A DNA stretch of 64,000 bases from Maniola hyperantus (taxonomy: Eukaryota > Arthropoda > Insecta > Lepidoptera > Nymphalidae): assembly GCF_902806685.2 (NCBI RefSeq), contig NC_048538.1, positions 1,860,001 to 1,924,000 on the forward strand, written 5' to 3'. Positions 1 to 11,280 of this stretch are shown one piece after another. Every line of letters starts with the position of its first letter. The stretch's first letter is position 1. The translations under genes and the position numbers were made by a program. Below the pieces are notes generated by a model. That model was given only the letters and a program-made list of their open reading frames with translations, was not told the origin of the DNA and made no database searches.

Positions 1-129
1 CTATTATACAATTGAAGAGCACTGTCTTGATTGTAGGTAATTTAAAGGCGTTTCAAATATACTTTGTTGACAATAGTGCTAATTCGCTAGAAGGTAGATA
101 CACTCACACTTTCCTTATAACGTGACAAA

Positions 130-282
130 GGGTGAGATCTATAGAGCGTACCTACTCTAACTTAGCTTAGACTTGAGACAGAGTTAAAACGAGAGAGAAC
201 TTTATCTCTCACATAAATTTGTCTCGTTTTAACTAAATCTTAAGTCTGAGCAAATTCAAAGTGCGCTCTATAGATCTCAGCC
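130..282. mobile_element. Foldback MITE-like element
   Basis: The two ends are inverted copies: gtgagatctatagagcg at the left and cgctctatagatctca at the right. The interior continues the fold, with acttgagacagagttaaaac against gttttaactaaatcttaagt. About 150 bp fold into one long imperfect hairpin with no coding content. The interior block with 'gttaaaacgaga' is shared with the hairpin at 54620-54770, so the two belong to related families. Confidence 0.7.
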
Positions 283-1548
283 TAATTCTTTTGCACTTAA
301 TCTCTAAACTAAATCGACAGGTCTAAATCTAGTGCTATCCTTTTTCGAAATAACAATTCAATTAAGATTTTGATCTGACATTAGAGATTGCGTGCTACGA
401 CAAAATTAGCCACTATATATCTAACCTAAACTAAAATTAAATTTATCTGTAGCATTCGGCTGTCACCATAAAGTTATGAGATAACCACATCAAATTTTAT
501 CAATATTTTGTTTTTGTATTTAGGTCTAAGGTCTAAGTTAACATATTGGCAAATGTGCAGTGCTAAGATAAGCCGTCAAGCGCATACGAGTACCAGCAAA
601 CCAATTTTATGTTTTTGAAAATAAATAAATATTCGCTAAGATTTAAATTATGTACCTATTTTAAACAAAACCATAATAAAGTTCATCATATTTTTATATA
701 CACTTTTGTTTTTACATATCTGCGTTAGTAAAAAGGTATCTACCTAGATAATGACATCAACGATTTAAATACGATCAACAATAATCATAATAATTACTAT
801 CATTTGTAATCGTTTTGTTTTCCCATTCCTTACGAGCACTCGTTTCTCATTAATACTTAACCGTAACGAAATGCTGTAAAGGGCTATAATTAAATAATAG
901 AAATAACAGAATGGTTCCTAATGAATGAGGCCGAAGCACCGCGGGCTAATAGATTTTTTTGCTTCACTTTTTCAAGTTAAGTATCGCGGCCCCACCCTAG
1001 AAGGGAAGACGCTATCGTATCCAATACGATATCTCTACCAAACTGCGCGCCCACTTGGTCACAAACAGTAAACATAATAATAATGAAGATCTCATCGTCC
1101 TTCGAGGTATGTTTGAATGGCTTTTTAAGCACACGGACTCAAGCTAGCGAGCCAAAAGCGTGGCGGGTGTGAACTTGGCTCAGGGTTAGCGTTCGTTTCC
1201 TTATCCGGACAACCCCAACGCCACACTGAATGAAAATTAAGCCTGTGAGCGCTTGGTGCCTTAATGTAGAAATTCCAATTAGTTTATGTATTAAACTTCC
1301 CGTGCTCGATAACTGAAACCCGAATGAAATGCAACTCCCCGCCCACTACCCTTAGCAATGGCATTATTTTTACCATTTTTATTTTAGTAATGTTTATGAA
1401 ATGCTTGTTTATTTTTCTCCATTGTACAAGTACGAGGTTGTCATGTGATGTCTTAAGGTTATCGTGCACGAGTAGAACTTATCGCAAGCAAGGTAAGTAA
1501 CGTATGTTAAAAGCTTATGTTATGGTATCAGCTGAGCTTTATTGATAA
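283..1548. other. Unassigned intronic sequence
   Basis: AT-rich, with no convincing ORF, splice-flanked exon or repeat that I recognise. A richer patch at 980-1250 is unique-looking but has stops in all useful frames. Confidence 0.4.
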
Positions 1549-1612
1549 CTAGATGATACCCGTGACTTTGACCGCGTGAATATAGGTTTTTTGAATCCCG
1601 CAAGAAATCTAT
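1549..1612 (-). mobile_element. Helitron-like family B fragment (3' end)
   Basis: Begins ctagatgatacccgtgact, the reverse complement of the 3' terminus of family B (ending in CTAG, followed by T), then the degraded 'gaccgcgtgaatataggttt' block. Only the terminal 60 bp or so are recognisable. Confidence 0.5.
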
Positions 1613-3796
1613 GACATTAATAACCCATGGAGTTAAAATGGCGCGTGAGAAGTCATTTTGTACGGACTATAATACTCTACTCCGGATTGTGTTGCTCTAT
1701 GGCTCGTCTTGTACTGTAATCTATAACATAATGGTAACATAAGTTCGGCACGCGTGACCAATTTGGGATTATTCTTTCGTGTTAATGAAGAATGGGATTT
1801 AAATAGCGTGTTATTAATGATTTTGATGTTGATTGCAACATTACAATGTTTACTAAGTTTACAGACATGAAAAGAACTGATAGTGGTAACTTAACTTTTG
1901 TGGTCCGAAAAATTTGTGGGTGGGATTTTTTATAAATATTTTTTAATTTTTAATCAAATAGGATACAAGATATGTATATTTTTTGACTCTCGCCAAACTG
2001 GTGAGCCAGTTTGTTGGCGAACCGGCGCTCCTTAATAATCAGTATCTAAGTAATTAGAATTCCTGGATTACTTGACCTGCCCAAGAAAGTAAAGTATTGG
2101 GTGATATGACTGTTGTTAAGGATGTCTAGAAGTAGGTAAAATCCAAAATCCTTTCAACTGACTTCCAAAAAGGAACAGGTCAATTCGGGAGGTTCTCAAC
2201 TCAAAATTCAAAATTCTGCTGGTTGATTTTGGAATTGGCTGAATACATCATATTTTTCGTTTGGCGAAAGACAGGAAACTAGGACTAGATGACCGCCAAA
2301 AAAAGGACGGCCAACCTCCAATGGACGGAGGTGAGATGGAGAAGAATTTTTAATGAAGTTTCAAATGCGAGAGAGTGTCAGCCAAGATCAGTCAGAAGAT
2401 TGCAATAGCAACAGCTGTAAAACTATACCACGGTAGAGCCCGTGATCTTATAAATAAACCAAACAAGTGGGTCACGAAGATAAAGCTTATAAATAACCGG
2501 GCCACCGTAAAATCACTTTGAGAGCCTCTGCCCAATAAGTTAATGTGAAATAATGGTGAAACGCGAAAACATCCCAGACATTCACTCCAAAGGTAGACAA
2601 TAAGAGAGGGCCGCCGTAAAAGGACACCGTCCAAATCCGACGTGCGTAGCTGTCAACCGTACGATGCCATATTAGGTGCGCCGGCGCAGCAAGAAGTAAA
2701 GAATCCGTCTGACAAATCACCGGACAATTTGTTTGCTTAAATACCTCACCTACGGGATTCCGCCGAAATTGTTTCGCGCTCAGATTACAAATTTAGGTTG
2801 AAACTTGGAACGTCCGATGTGGCTTTGAACTTTTGGAGGGCGATATACGGATATTTATCGCTTTTATTCTACCCAAAACTTTAATGGGCTTAATGGTTGG
2901 GTTATTGGATACATTTTAAATAAGACACTTGTTCCGCCGCCGTTGTGGAAGTGACTAGATATCGACTACTTTCTTGCTCAAGGAACTTATATCTAATCAA
3001 TCAGTGCGAAAGTGTGTTTGTTATAGATTTAGGTTCAAGTTTGAAAGACCAAGTCGTCCAAGATAACATAGATTTGTACTGTGGAATAAAAGCAAGCGTT
3101 GCATTTGTGTGTGTTAAGTTTATTAACGGGTCTACAAGCTTTACTACAATCTAAATAAATATGTATGGATCGCGGTACAATATGCATGATTCTTCCAAGT
3201 TCTTCATTAAAGTACCCGTGTTGAATATAGCACTATGAGAATAACGATTATATGAATAAGATTCTATCTAAATTCTAACACCTAAAGAAAGCAAAGCAAA
3301 TAAATTCCAAGGTTCTCGGAAAGGCGCCTACCGTGAACTAATCCGCAAGTTGATGCCGATACAAAGTAAACAATGCGAATAATCGAATATTACTAAGAAC
3401 GGGAGGATGGAAGGGTATCGTCGCATCAATCAGTCCAGCCCCATATACAGACGCCTGGGTATAAAACCTGGGCCATAGATTGGACAATTGAATAGATTAC
3501 CTGCCATAGATATACTCTTGGTACAGAATTGGAGCAAATATTTGCAACCAGCTTTAGCTTGATCGGCTTGAAATTCAGCTTTGTACGTACATATGTTATA
3601 GGTGTGTGTCTCAACAAATTTTTGATGTAGGTAAGGTACCTACCGCAGTATATATAGGTATTTTTTCCTTGTTTGCTGCAGATTTCGACAGTTGGTGAAG
3701 CACAGTTTTTTGTTGATTTTGAACAGTTCTGATTAATTGTTATTTCTGATTAGAGGCTATGACGGGGTATTTTTAACTGACCAACCTTTATTCAGA
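1613..3796. other. Unassigned intronic sequence
   Basis: A stretch at 2280-2400 has a LINE-like feel (a 'KRTANLQWTEVRWRR' reading on the plus strand) but is too short and broken to classify. A weak relative of the 'ccgacttcaaaaaaggagg' repeat lies at 2155-2200. The remainder is anonymous AT-rich DNA. Confidence 0.35.
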
Positions 3797-4095
3797 TACA
3801 AGTTAGCCCTTGACTGCAATCTCACCTGGTGGTAATTGACGATGCAGTCTAAAATGGAAGCGGGCTAACCTGGAACGGGTATAGCAGTTTTTAATAAATG
3901 CCCCTTTGGTTTCTACACGGCATCGTACCGGAACGCTAAATCGCTTGGCGGTAGGGTGGTAACTAGCCACGGCCGATGCCTCCCACCAGACCAGACCAGA
4001 AATATAGAAATCATAAAATTCCAAACCCCTGCCAGGAATCGAACCTGGGAACTCCCACTAATAAGACCACAGCGCTTACCACTGCGCCAGGGAGG
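3797..4095 (-). mobile_element. tRNA-derived SINE with jockey-like LINE tail, near full length
   Basis: On the minus strand it starts with a tRNA-like head: cctccctggcgcagtggtaa (A-box region), then ggttcgattcctggcag (B box), the internal RNA polymerase III promoter typical of SINEs. A body follows containing 'tctggtctggtgggaggc' and 'gaaaccaaaggggc'. The 3' end matches the 'caccaggtgagattgcagt' tail seen on jockey/CR1-like LINE pieces here. A shared tail suggests mobilisation by the LINE machinery. The apparent 73-codon ORF at 3803-4024 is incidental. Confidence 0.8.
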
Positions 4096-4446
4096 TCGTC
4101 AAATATGATATTGATGTTGATTTGACTAAGGAAAGTCTATTTATTTCTCAGTCTATGTTTATCTATACTAAGTAAATGCGCGTACGCAGCCAGCATCAAA
4201 CGGCGATATCTTGCGATTTATCACAGGAAACATATTTGCAATTGTAATAGTAAGCGATACACGTTCCGATAGCAATAGAGAATTACTCTTTTCGAGTAAA
4301 ACCTTGTGTCAATGCATTACTCGGCCTTATATAGCAGTGTCAATAGGTATACATTATATATACATCATATGTAAAACGATAAATAAATAGTTATGTAAAA
4401 GATTTCCATTGATTGATTTCCAAATGAAGTTTTGAATTCTTTCAAA
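4096..4446. other. Unassigned intronic sequence
   Basis: No gene or repeat recognised. Confidence 0.4.
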
Positions 4447-4535
4447 ATCGGACAAAAGGATGGGTCGTGAAAAGGTAGCAGAGATAGAAACTGAAAAACA
4501 CACTTTCGCATTTAAATTGATAGTACTGGTATGAA
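4447..4535 (-). mobile_element. Helitron-like family B fragment (5' end)
   Basis: Contains 'ggatgggtcgtgaaaaggta' and 'acacactttcgcatttaa', the reverse complement of the 5' part of family B. The middle is missing. Confidence 0.5.
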
Positions 4536-4939
4536 TTGTATGTTTTTCGGAATTAAAGCTAAACTAATTGCGACTACATTATGCAATTAACCTCCTGTTA
4601 ACATTAGAGAATAAAACAACTAAGTAAGTAAGAACGGCAAACATCTTCAATTACCAATGGAAATCCTGTAAGAAACTACGCTTCCCGATAAGGCAAAAGA
4701 CAAATTACTAGATACCTCAGTCGTGGGAATGTGAAGCAATAAAAACCAGCAAAAACAGACCACAATACGCACCTAATAAAAGGAATAACAATTACAGATC
4801 AGGCCAAAGTGAGCTCTTAGCGTGGATGCGAGACATTCGTTATAAATAACAAATTGAGCAAAACATACTCGTTAGTAGGGTTAATAGACGTCAAGATTTA
4901 CTTTGATATGGCAGTAATTTCCGCTACACTTTGGAAATT

Positions 4940-4979
4940 ACAGTATGGTTTACGAAGTAATATATAAGTCAATGATGGT
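4940..4979. repeat. Terminal fragment of repeat family H
   Basis: 'tacgaagtaatatataagtc' followed by aatgat is the same block found at one end of the longer copies at 25175-25415 and 54145-54350. Only the end remains. Confidence 0.5.
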
Positions 4980-5317
4980 TAGTGAAAAAGAAGTGTAGTG
5001 TTTTCAGTGTTTATGTTTGTATGTGAGTTTGTTTATTCCACCAGAATATCTAAATGCCCGTATAGATTTAGATGTATGGGTACGTATATTGTTAGAATCC
5101 GAGAGACACTGAGTATAAGTTTGAAAAAAATTCATTATAAGTTCATACTTACTCAGCGGCTGTATGGCACCATTTTCTTTGATTCGTTTTTTCTCTTCGA
5201 ATCGTGTTCAAATGATACTTTTTAGAATCAACAGAATCATATCTTTCATTCCATGATCATAGTCCGTGATCCGTCGCGTCGCATCCTTACCACGAAACAA
5301 ATAATACATTTTATGAC

Positions 5318-5535
5318 ACTGATGCGGTGCTTGCTTTCAAGCATTTTATCAGCTGCTCGATTGCGGGAAAACTGCATCAATCATTATTACAATCGCAATC
5401 GTTGTGATTGGCTGATTTTATTGTATTCTTGTTGCAACAGACATTGCAGCCAACAGTGAGTGACCATTAACCAATCAGAGATGATTGGGATCGTGACATT
5501 GTAGCTGTCATCGATCAATCGAGCCGCAGGACTTT
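5318..5535 (+). mobile_element. Foldback MITE family J
   Basis: Carries 'tgcatcaatcattattacaa', 'gtgattggctga', 'ttaaccaatcagagatgatt' and 'gtgacattgtagctgtca' in an order shared with 53523-53708 and, inverted, 29378-29572. The CCAAT-containing halves are mutually inverted, so the element can fold back. The ORF at 5253-5459 is an artefact of this repeat. Confidence 0.6.
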
Positions 5536-5639
5536 TCCATTTCACATTTGGTGACCCTACTCGCAAGTCGCAGCGCCAGTCGCGACGTATCGGGCGTGCA
5601 ATTATAAATCAATACATTCTTAAAACGATATTGTACCCG

Positions 5640-6110
5640 ACTGTACAGGATGCTTCACTTTCAATTAAGTACCTATTTAGTTTTATTAGAATCACTTTGA
5701 ATATTTGTGCTGTAACTGCCAGAGGGAAGTTATAAGCTACCAATTTGAAATTTTCTCCGGTATATGCAACCAGGATGCTCTACCTTTAACTTTTTGCATA
5801 AATTTGATTTTAAAATTAACTAGATTAATTAATTTTTATGTAATGAGCAACTAATTTTATGAATTAAGCAATTGTATCTATTAATTTAGCTGTAGATTAT
5901 ATTTATTAATTAAAGGTTAATGTTAAAAGTTTGCAATGTAGGTAGCTTATTGTTAACACAATCGGAGACTTACGTAATGCTGTATATGCCTATAATTGAT
6001 GATTGTAGTAGGACTGGAATTGTTTGTGACATGTTTTTAATATTTGTGAATGTTGTTACAATTTATCGTTGGCATATCTAATAAAAAAAAAATAAAAAAA
6101 ATAAAAAAAA
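5640..6110 (+). other. AT-rich block ending in an A-rich tail; possible retroposed 3' end
   Basis: Very AT-rich, ending near 'ggcatatctaataaaaaaaa' and about 30 bp of A with scattered T (6081-6112). A polyadenylation-like AATAAA next to an A tail suggests the 3' end of a LINE or retroposed transcript. Source unknown. A Helitron-like element begins immediately afterwards. Confidence 0.35.
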
Positions 6111-6300
6111 ATAGATGATGCCCACGACTTTGTCCGCGTGGATTTAGGTTTTTAAAAAGTCTAGCGGGAACTTTTTATTTTCCGGGAAAAAATTAGCCTA
6201 TGTCCTTCCACGGGATGCAAGCTATCTCTGTACCAAATTTCGTTAAAACGGTTGAACGGATGGGCCGTGACAAGCTAGCAGACAGACAGATAGACTACTT
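6111..6300 (-). mobile_element. Helitron-like family B copy
   Basis: Minus-strand copy: the terminus 'tagatgatgcccacgacttt', then 'gtccgcgtggatttagg', 'ccgggaaaaaattagcctatg', 'ccaaatttcg', 'cggttgaacggatgggccgt' and a short 'agacagacag' run. The block order matches the more complete copy at 12656-12879. No coding capacity. Confidence 0.65.
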
Positions 6301-6566
6301 ATTAACTGCGTGATGGTACCATTGAGCCTGTTTGGAAATGAATCGAGGATTTGCTACACTATACATAGCCTCCTCAAAATTTGTAACTAAGCCAAAAGCA
6401 CAATATACATAATAAGGCTAACTCTGTTTACTTATTTTCTTACTATACTAAACTAAATTGACAGGTCTAAATCTAGTGATATCCTTTTCCGCGGCTGGGA
6501 GCATTATGAAAGAGATAGCAATACATGTCAGACATATCATTTTAAGTAAGTTTAGAGGTGGTGTAC

Positions 6567-6735
6567 TATAAGTCCCGTAAATTGCTACTGCGCGTGGCCG
6601 CCATTTTAGAAACGTCAGCACTAGATTGAAGTTTCGAGCTGATGGTATATTTTTATTTCGGCTGACGTCAAAATGACGTCATTTCGATGTTCATGAGACA
6701 TGGTTCCAGCGCAATAGCAATTTGCGGGACTTATA
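6567..6735 (+). mobile_element. MITE with about 28-bp TIRs (CRE-palindrome family)
   Basis: 169 bp bounded by inverted repeats tataagtcccgtaaattgct and agcaatttgcgggacttata. The interior has 'ggccgccatttta' and a near-palindrome 'gacgtcaaaatgacgtcat' containing two TGACGT half-sites. A second full copy lies inverted at 24625-24803 and partial copies at 11943-12025 and 53448-53513. TA-rich target; superfamily not determined. Confidence 0.75.
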
Positions 6736-8074
6736 CAGAACCAGTCACATTATACCGACAAATTTAAAAAAGAAAGAAACCAGAAAATTGTGTAAACTTC
6801 ACGTACCTATATATCCGAAAAATCAAATCGTATTGAAACTTTTACAACAAATGAATTTCCTAACACCATGTATACCGGAGAATCCATCAAAAATTCAGAC
6901 CACGAACACGTTCGCAAACAAAACAAAACGCTAAACAAATTGCCGCGGCTTGAGAGAGGTCCGTTTTTGCACTAATTCGGCATACCTAAATAAAAATTCC
7001 GTCTCCTTCGAAGGTGGAGCAAAAACTGCAGCGGAGAGGCTTCGGCGAAGGCGTGCGCTGTGTGATCTGCGAACGCGCAAAAACCGGAGAAGCGCAGAGT
7101 ATGAATAACCATTGGGTGAATAGCTGAGGTATCTAGTTTTCCTTAGCCAATGTATTTAGCTGTACTGGCAACATTCCTAAAATTATAAAGCTCCCTGTAA
7201 AGATATAATATTACCACTTTTAACCAACTTGTACCGGTTTTAACCGGAGGAGATGCTCATGTAGGTACCTACTTACTCCAGAGTTTGAAAATGTTAAATA
7301 TTGTTGCGTAATTTCGACTTTTGTGTACTACAGAATTAGCCAATTATTACAAAAATTGATAAGCTGCTAAAAACCATAAAGTTTTTCTTTAATCGCAATA
7401 ATGCTTGCGCTTGATGACAATAATTATGCCTATTAAAAAGCAATGGTGAGGTCTAGTTTCACTGAGGTCCAATTTGCTAATGAAACGACTGATAACCCCA
7501 AGTTTACCTTACACACAAGTTAAACTTAGCAGGCAAAATATACCTCGTATGTTCAAGAAACCAGCACAATATTGTATATTAGCATTTTCTCTAGCACCAT
7601 TTCCCCTGGCACAGATAAGTAATCTGTCCACAAGTCGTAAACAGCTGGCCTAATAGCATCAACCCCAATGACGGCCCATCTGACCTCCAAACCTACCCTT
7701 CCACGGGGTTTCCTGACCCAATACTACTCGCCCGTAGATCTATTGACCCACTTTGCAAATATCAAAGCCTTTCGCCGGGAAAATTAATGGCCCTGACAAA
7801 CCGTACCGTGAAAAGACAACTTTCATTTTTATATAATGTCACGCTATTTAACAAAAAATGTACCTCGTGAGTTAAATTTGACTAAAATTATGTAGTTGTG
7901 AATTGCCTCCTTATCTTAATTATCAATCTCATGGTTTGTATCGACTGATGATTTATGTTATGAACGGCCTTTTATTTATTTTTATAAACGTTATATTTAT
8001 GTTTCTGATACAAATCTTAAAATTAATTAATTAAATCAATGCGGTAGACGCTGAAATTATAATATAATATAATA
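6736..8074. other. Unassigned intronic sequence with weak repeat traces
   Basis: At 6990-7105 the plus strand has an open, arginine-rich reading ending at a stop near 7105 with no start or splice signals. The stretch 7590-7800 resembles LINE-derived lepidopteran repeat sequence, but I cannot place it in a family. The rest is anonymous. Confidence 0.35.
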
Positions 8075-8306
8075 CTAGCCTATGCTCGCGACTTCGTCCG
8101 CGTGGACTACACAAATTTCAAATCCCTATTTCACCCACTCAGGGGTTGAATTTTCAAAAATCCTTTCTTAGCGGATGTCTACGTCATAATAGCTATCTGC
8201 ATACCAAATTTCAGCCCGATCCGTCCAGTAGTTTGAGCTGTGCGTTGATAGATCAGTCAGTCAGTCAGTCAGTCAGTCAGTCACCTTTTCCTTTTATATA
8301 TATAGA
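8075..8306 (-). mobile_element. Helitron-like family A, full-length copy
   Basis: On the minus strand it begins TCTATATATATAAAAGGAAA after an A and ends in CTAG before a T, the classic Helitron termini and A/T insertion site. In order from the left it has 'tcgcgacttcgtccgcgtgg', 'ttcaaaaatcctttcttagc', 'cagcccgatccgtccagtag' and a (cagt)n run at 8256-8283. A small stem from the 'gcggacgaagtcgc' block lies just inside the CTAG end. About 232 bp, noncoding. Family A has about 15 copies in this window. Confidence 0.75.
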
Positions 8307-8559
8307 TTATGTAGTTAGTAAAACTATTGTTTCAAAGCGATATATTACTCAAATCAGTTCACAACGCTCGCTGGGTGTAACAGGAAGGGTGCAGTCCGGT
8401 CGTCCCATAAACTTTATAGGTCACTATACCACTCTTTATGGGGTCACACAGACTAACGTCTAACACCATAAACTTGAAATAATTACGGCTATTCAACACA
8501 ATGTGGTTAATGTTGGACATTGTAATAGCAACCTTTGCTTTCTTTCGATTAAATTTTCG

Positions 8560-8830
8560 TACGGTTTTTTCCCGCAAAATCTGTTAACTATAGAACTACA
8601 TAGAAGCGCGCGCACTGCGGAATTAATTCCGCACCGGAACTAAAGTATGTGGATTGCTACAGATTTGATGCGGTGCATTTTCGCATGGAATTTTTGCATC
8701 TTATGGACTTGTATGAAACCCCCCGGACTACGGAAAAAAAATCGCAACTCGCTGCTCGCGCTGTAGCTCGAACCAGGGCAGAGGAATATCATCGCCACAC
8801 GCTTTAGAAACCGACAACGCATCGACAGCG
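8560..8830. repeat. Unclassified GC-richer repeat, partly shared with MITE L
   Basis: 8570-8622 ('aactatagaactacatagaa' and 'gcgcgcactgcgg') matches, inverted, the interior of the MITE at 59149-59317. The continuation with 'gatgcggtgcattttcgcat' is not shared with that copy. No coding potential. Confidence 0.4.
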
Positions 8831-8972
8831 CAAGCGGTCCGTTGTAAACATGAGGTTCTTAAAAGACCAGCGATTTGGAATAAGAATAATTAATGTTTAT
8901 TGTCCAGTGCCTATTGCCATAGACTGAAAATAATAATAATAAAAATGTCGGTTATGAGTTATGGTCACTTAC

Positions 8973-9070
8973 CACAATCGGTCCGTTTCTGCCAGTGCTG
9001 GTCAGAGTGGCTCCAAACCACTGGTTGGACTTCTGGTCGATTTGCCGGTGCGCAGTGTCCAGATTATTAT
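8973..9070 (-). CDS. Integrin alpha subunit, next internal exon (beta-propeller)
   Basis: Next exon of the same integrin alpha gene. On the minus strand it follows the acceptor ttttgcag (9071-9078) and ends at the donor GTAAGTGACC (8972 downward). The 98 bp supply two bases that complete the split codon left by the exon at 30593-30753, giving Asn, then 32 whole codons ending in phase 0. The product contains IDQKSNQWFGATLTSTGRNG followed by PIV. 'QWFGAT' is the conserved start of the next propeller strand in integrin alpha chains, normally followed by a 'CAPRY'-type segment, which must lie in an exon I could not find in bases 1-8972. Phase and protein continuity make direct splicing of the two exons very likely. 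A plus-strand ATG reading at 8900-9088 is only the antisense shadow of this exon. Confidence 0.9.
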
Positions 9071-9112
9071 CTGCAAAACAAACAATAAAATCATTAATGA
9101 CGCACATTATAG

Positions 9113-9298
9113 CTAGCTGCCCCAGCGAACTTCGTACCGCCTAACAGTTGATTCTTTTAAATTTTTCTCTCCGTAAGAACCATCCTCGTACTTCAAGGAA
9201 TATTATAAAAAAAGAATTAGCGAAATCTGTTCAGCAGTTCTCGAGATTTGCGATCAGCAACACATTTAGCGATTCATTTTTATATATAAGTATAAAGA
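9113..9298 (-). mobile_element. Helitron-like family D, 43 bp from the integrin acceptor
   Basis: Minus-strand orientation: TCTTTATACTTATATATAAA after A at the right end and ...GGCAGCTAG at the left. It contains 'cgaacttcgtaccgcctaac', 'taagaaccatcctcgtactt' and 'agcaacacatttagcgattc'. A second copy at 52549-53176 is interrupted by another element. It lies in the intron 43 bp upstream of the 3' splice site of the exon at 8973-9070, inside the region where branch point and polypyrimidine tract are expected. Confidence 0.65.
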
Positions 9299-9363
9299 TT
9301 TATCAACACACAAACTTGAATTGTTGCATACGTAGGTTTTCTCTATAACCTAGTCTTCCGTTA

Positions 9364-9507
9364 AAGGGGTTATTATACTTTCCTAAAGACGACTAAATAA
9401 TTTTGTTACTAACTTCAGAGCAGTGTAACATACACATTGCACTGATCTGAAGATGGGAACAAAATCATTTAGTCGTCTAAATTTAGGAAGGTATAATAGC
9501 TTCTTGA
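9364..9507. mobile_element. Hairpin MITE, about 60-bp arms
   Basis: 'ggttattatactttcctaaa' and 'gacgactaaataattttgtt' are mirrored by 'aacaaaatcatttagtcgtc' and 'taggaaggtataatagcttc'. The centre has 'gcagtgtaacatacacattgc'. The whole 144 bp fold into one hairpin. No other copy seen. Confidence 0.65.
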
Positions 9508-10039
9508 GAAAGGTTTTTTAAAATTCCTCCATGCGTACTGCGTAGTAGGGATGGATAAGCTAGTACATAATTTTATATTTTGGGTGATACTTAGTAATTA
9601 TTTATTCATAATATGGATTCAGGACAAAATGAGCTTAAATACTACGTGTCAGCTACTCATGTCAGTCAGGGTTGGAAAAAACCAGTTTTGTACAACTATT
9701 CCTTATGCTCTTTTATCGTTAAAAAGTTCAAACTACAAATATTATGGCTTACAAATGACTTCTTTATCATGTAATTACCTACAAATGGTTCTATGACTAC
9801 TTCGAAACGTATTTTCACGGATTCGGATCGGATGCAGTGCGTAATCGCCCTTACGGAAGTGAGTACGGTAGATACGCAGATGACGTCATAACTATTGTAA
9901 TGCACTCAGGTTGATAATGCTAATGACTGTACACTCTCAGGATAAGGCTTTTAAACAGATTGACTTTGTTAAATTGTATGAAGCACTTCGGTAGCTTTTT
10001 CTTCTGCGCCTATTCTCTCTTCGTTTGTCAGTACCCAGC

Positions 10040-10254
10040 AGACAGGGGCGGGCATGTCATAGAGGCTCATTTTCCTTTAGGCCGTGCTAGTAAATAAGTT
10101 TTTTTATTTTTTTTTTATTCGTTACCTATATAGGCGCACGCTTGACCACGACCACACCTGATGGAAAGTGATGATATGGCCTAAGATGGGACGCGTTCGC
10201 CTAGAAGGTGCCTATTCACTCTTGTTTTCCGTTCCTATCTAAACCCTATGCACG
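10040..10254 (+). mobile_element. hAT-like MITE fragment interrupted by a LINE tail
   Basis: 10049-10105 ('tcatagaggctcattttcct' then 'ttaggccgtgctagtaaata') matches the interior of the hAT MITE at 19364-19509, and 'ctatgcacgccacta' at 10239-10253 matches its right end. Between them (about 10106-10235) is a minus-strand jockey-like LINE tail with T-rich start, 'ggcgcacgcttgaccac' and 'ctaagatgggacgcgttcgc'. This is a nested insertion. Confidence 0.55.
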
Positions 10255-10261
10255 CCACTAC

Positions 10262-10416
10262 CAGCAGGAAATATTGGACATCCAACTTTAGAAAGAGATA
10301 ATGGTTTTGTAGAGCGCGCGATCGACAAAACGTCACATGGATATGAGTGACAGAGAACGACGGTCTACGAAGCCAAAATCTCTTTCTAAAAATTCGATGT
10401 GCATTATTTCCTCTCG
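10262..10416. mobile_element. Hairpin MITE related to 17961-18155
   Basis: Ends 'ggacatccaactttagaaag' and 'ctttctaaaaattcgatgtg' are inverted copies. The middle holds 'tttgtagagcgcgcgatcga' and 'cgacaaaacgtcacatgg', which also occur in the element at 17961-18155. The minus ORF at 10235-10468 is incidental. Confidence 0.6.
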
Positions 10417-10499
10417 GGTTAGTAATCATTTCAATTCTGGGATCCGATAGGTAGACTTGATTAGTCACAATATTAAAACTCGCTTAAATGCCCGCTTAA

Positions 10500-10679
10500 T
10501 TCAAACCCCTATTTTTACCCCTTTAGGGGTTGAATTTTCAAAAATCCTTTCTTAGCGGATGCCTACGTCATAATAGCTATCTACATGCCAAATTACAGCT
10601 CGATCCGTCCAGTAGTTCGAGCTGTGTGTTGATAGATCAGTCAGTCAGTCAGTCAGCTTTTCCTTTTATATTATATAGA
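10500..10679 (-). mobile_element. Helitron-like family A, 3'-truncated copy
   Basis: Retains 'ggggttgaattttcaaaaat', 'cttagcggatgcctacgtca', 'cgatccgtccagtagttcga', a short cagt run and the 'tatattatatagatt' terminus. The terminal CTAG block is absent. Confidence 0.65.
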
Positions 10680-11280
10680 TTAGATGATTAGATTTAGAGC
10701 AACAAATATTATGTTCTCACTATTCTTCATTTCCGTTTTCCGTTTTATGGTATCGGACGGTCACATAAAACGGTCATTACCTAAGTACATAGTTACCCTC
10801 GTCGTCACTCTACTGTCCACACCATGAGTCATGGGGAAAACTCGCCTGTACCTCGACTTTAAACCAATTTCTTTAACCTTTTACTGCGTTTACATTGCCA
10901 GTGGCGTTAGTCATTGGAAGGCAATTGCCTAACGTCTTTGTTTTTTTGTTTTTGTTAGCAAAAATGTACATTTTCAAATTAAAGAAAACCAAAGGGGCAG
11001 GGCAGCAATAGGGCTGCAGACTGTGCCACGAGTCTCCCGAGACTCCGATGCACATTATTTGCTTCTGCCCTGCTAGCATCCACCTAGGGAGACATATCAT
11101 TTATCTGGATGTTACTTCAATTCCAGTCAAGAAGGTGCTGCTGTATCTGGCGGCCACAGGATTTGATAAGGAAGTGTGAAGAAAGAAGTGGAGGCAAACA
11201 CAATAGATCGGAGACGGTCGCAGTGATTCAGGGATAGCAAGGACCTGTATAGCCCCAAAGAAGAAAGAAGAAGAAGAAGA

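Larger units (their letters stand above)
1..8972 (-). other. Downstream integrin alpha intron, at least 9 kb
   Basis: After the donor at 8972 the next propeller segment (a 'CAPRY'-like start in phase 0) should follow on the minus strand. No stretch in 1-8972 encodes it with a plausible acceptor, so the intron appears to continue past the left edge. Confidence 0.5.

Noticed and set aside
2392..2720. Pair of minus ORFs with hydrophobic stretches
   Set aside because: No family motif; overlapping frames on the same DNA; no splice context with the integrin exons.
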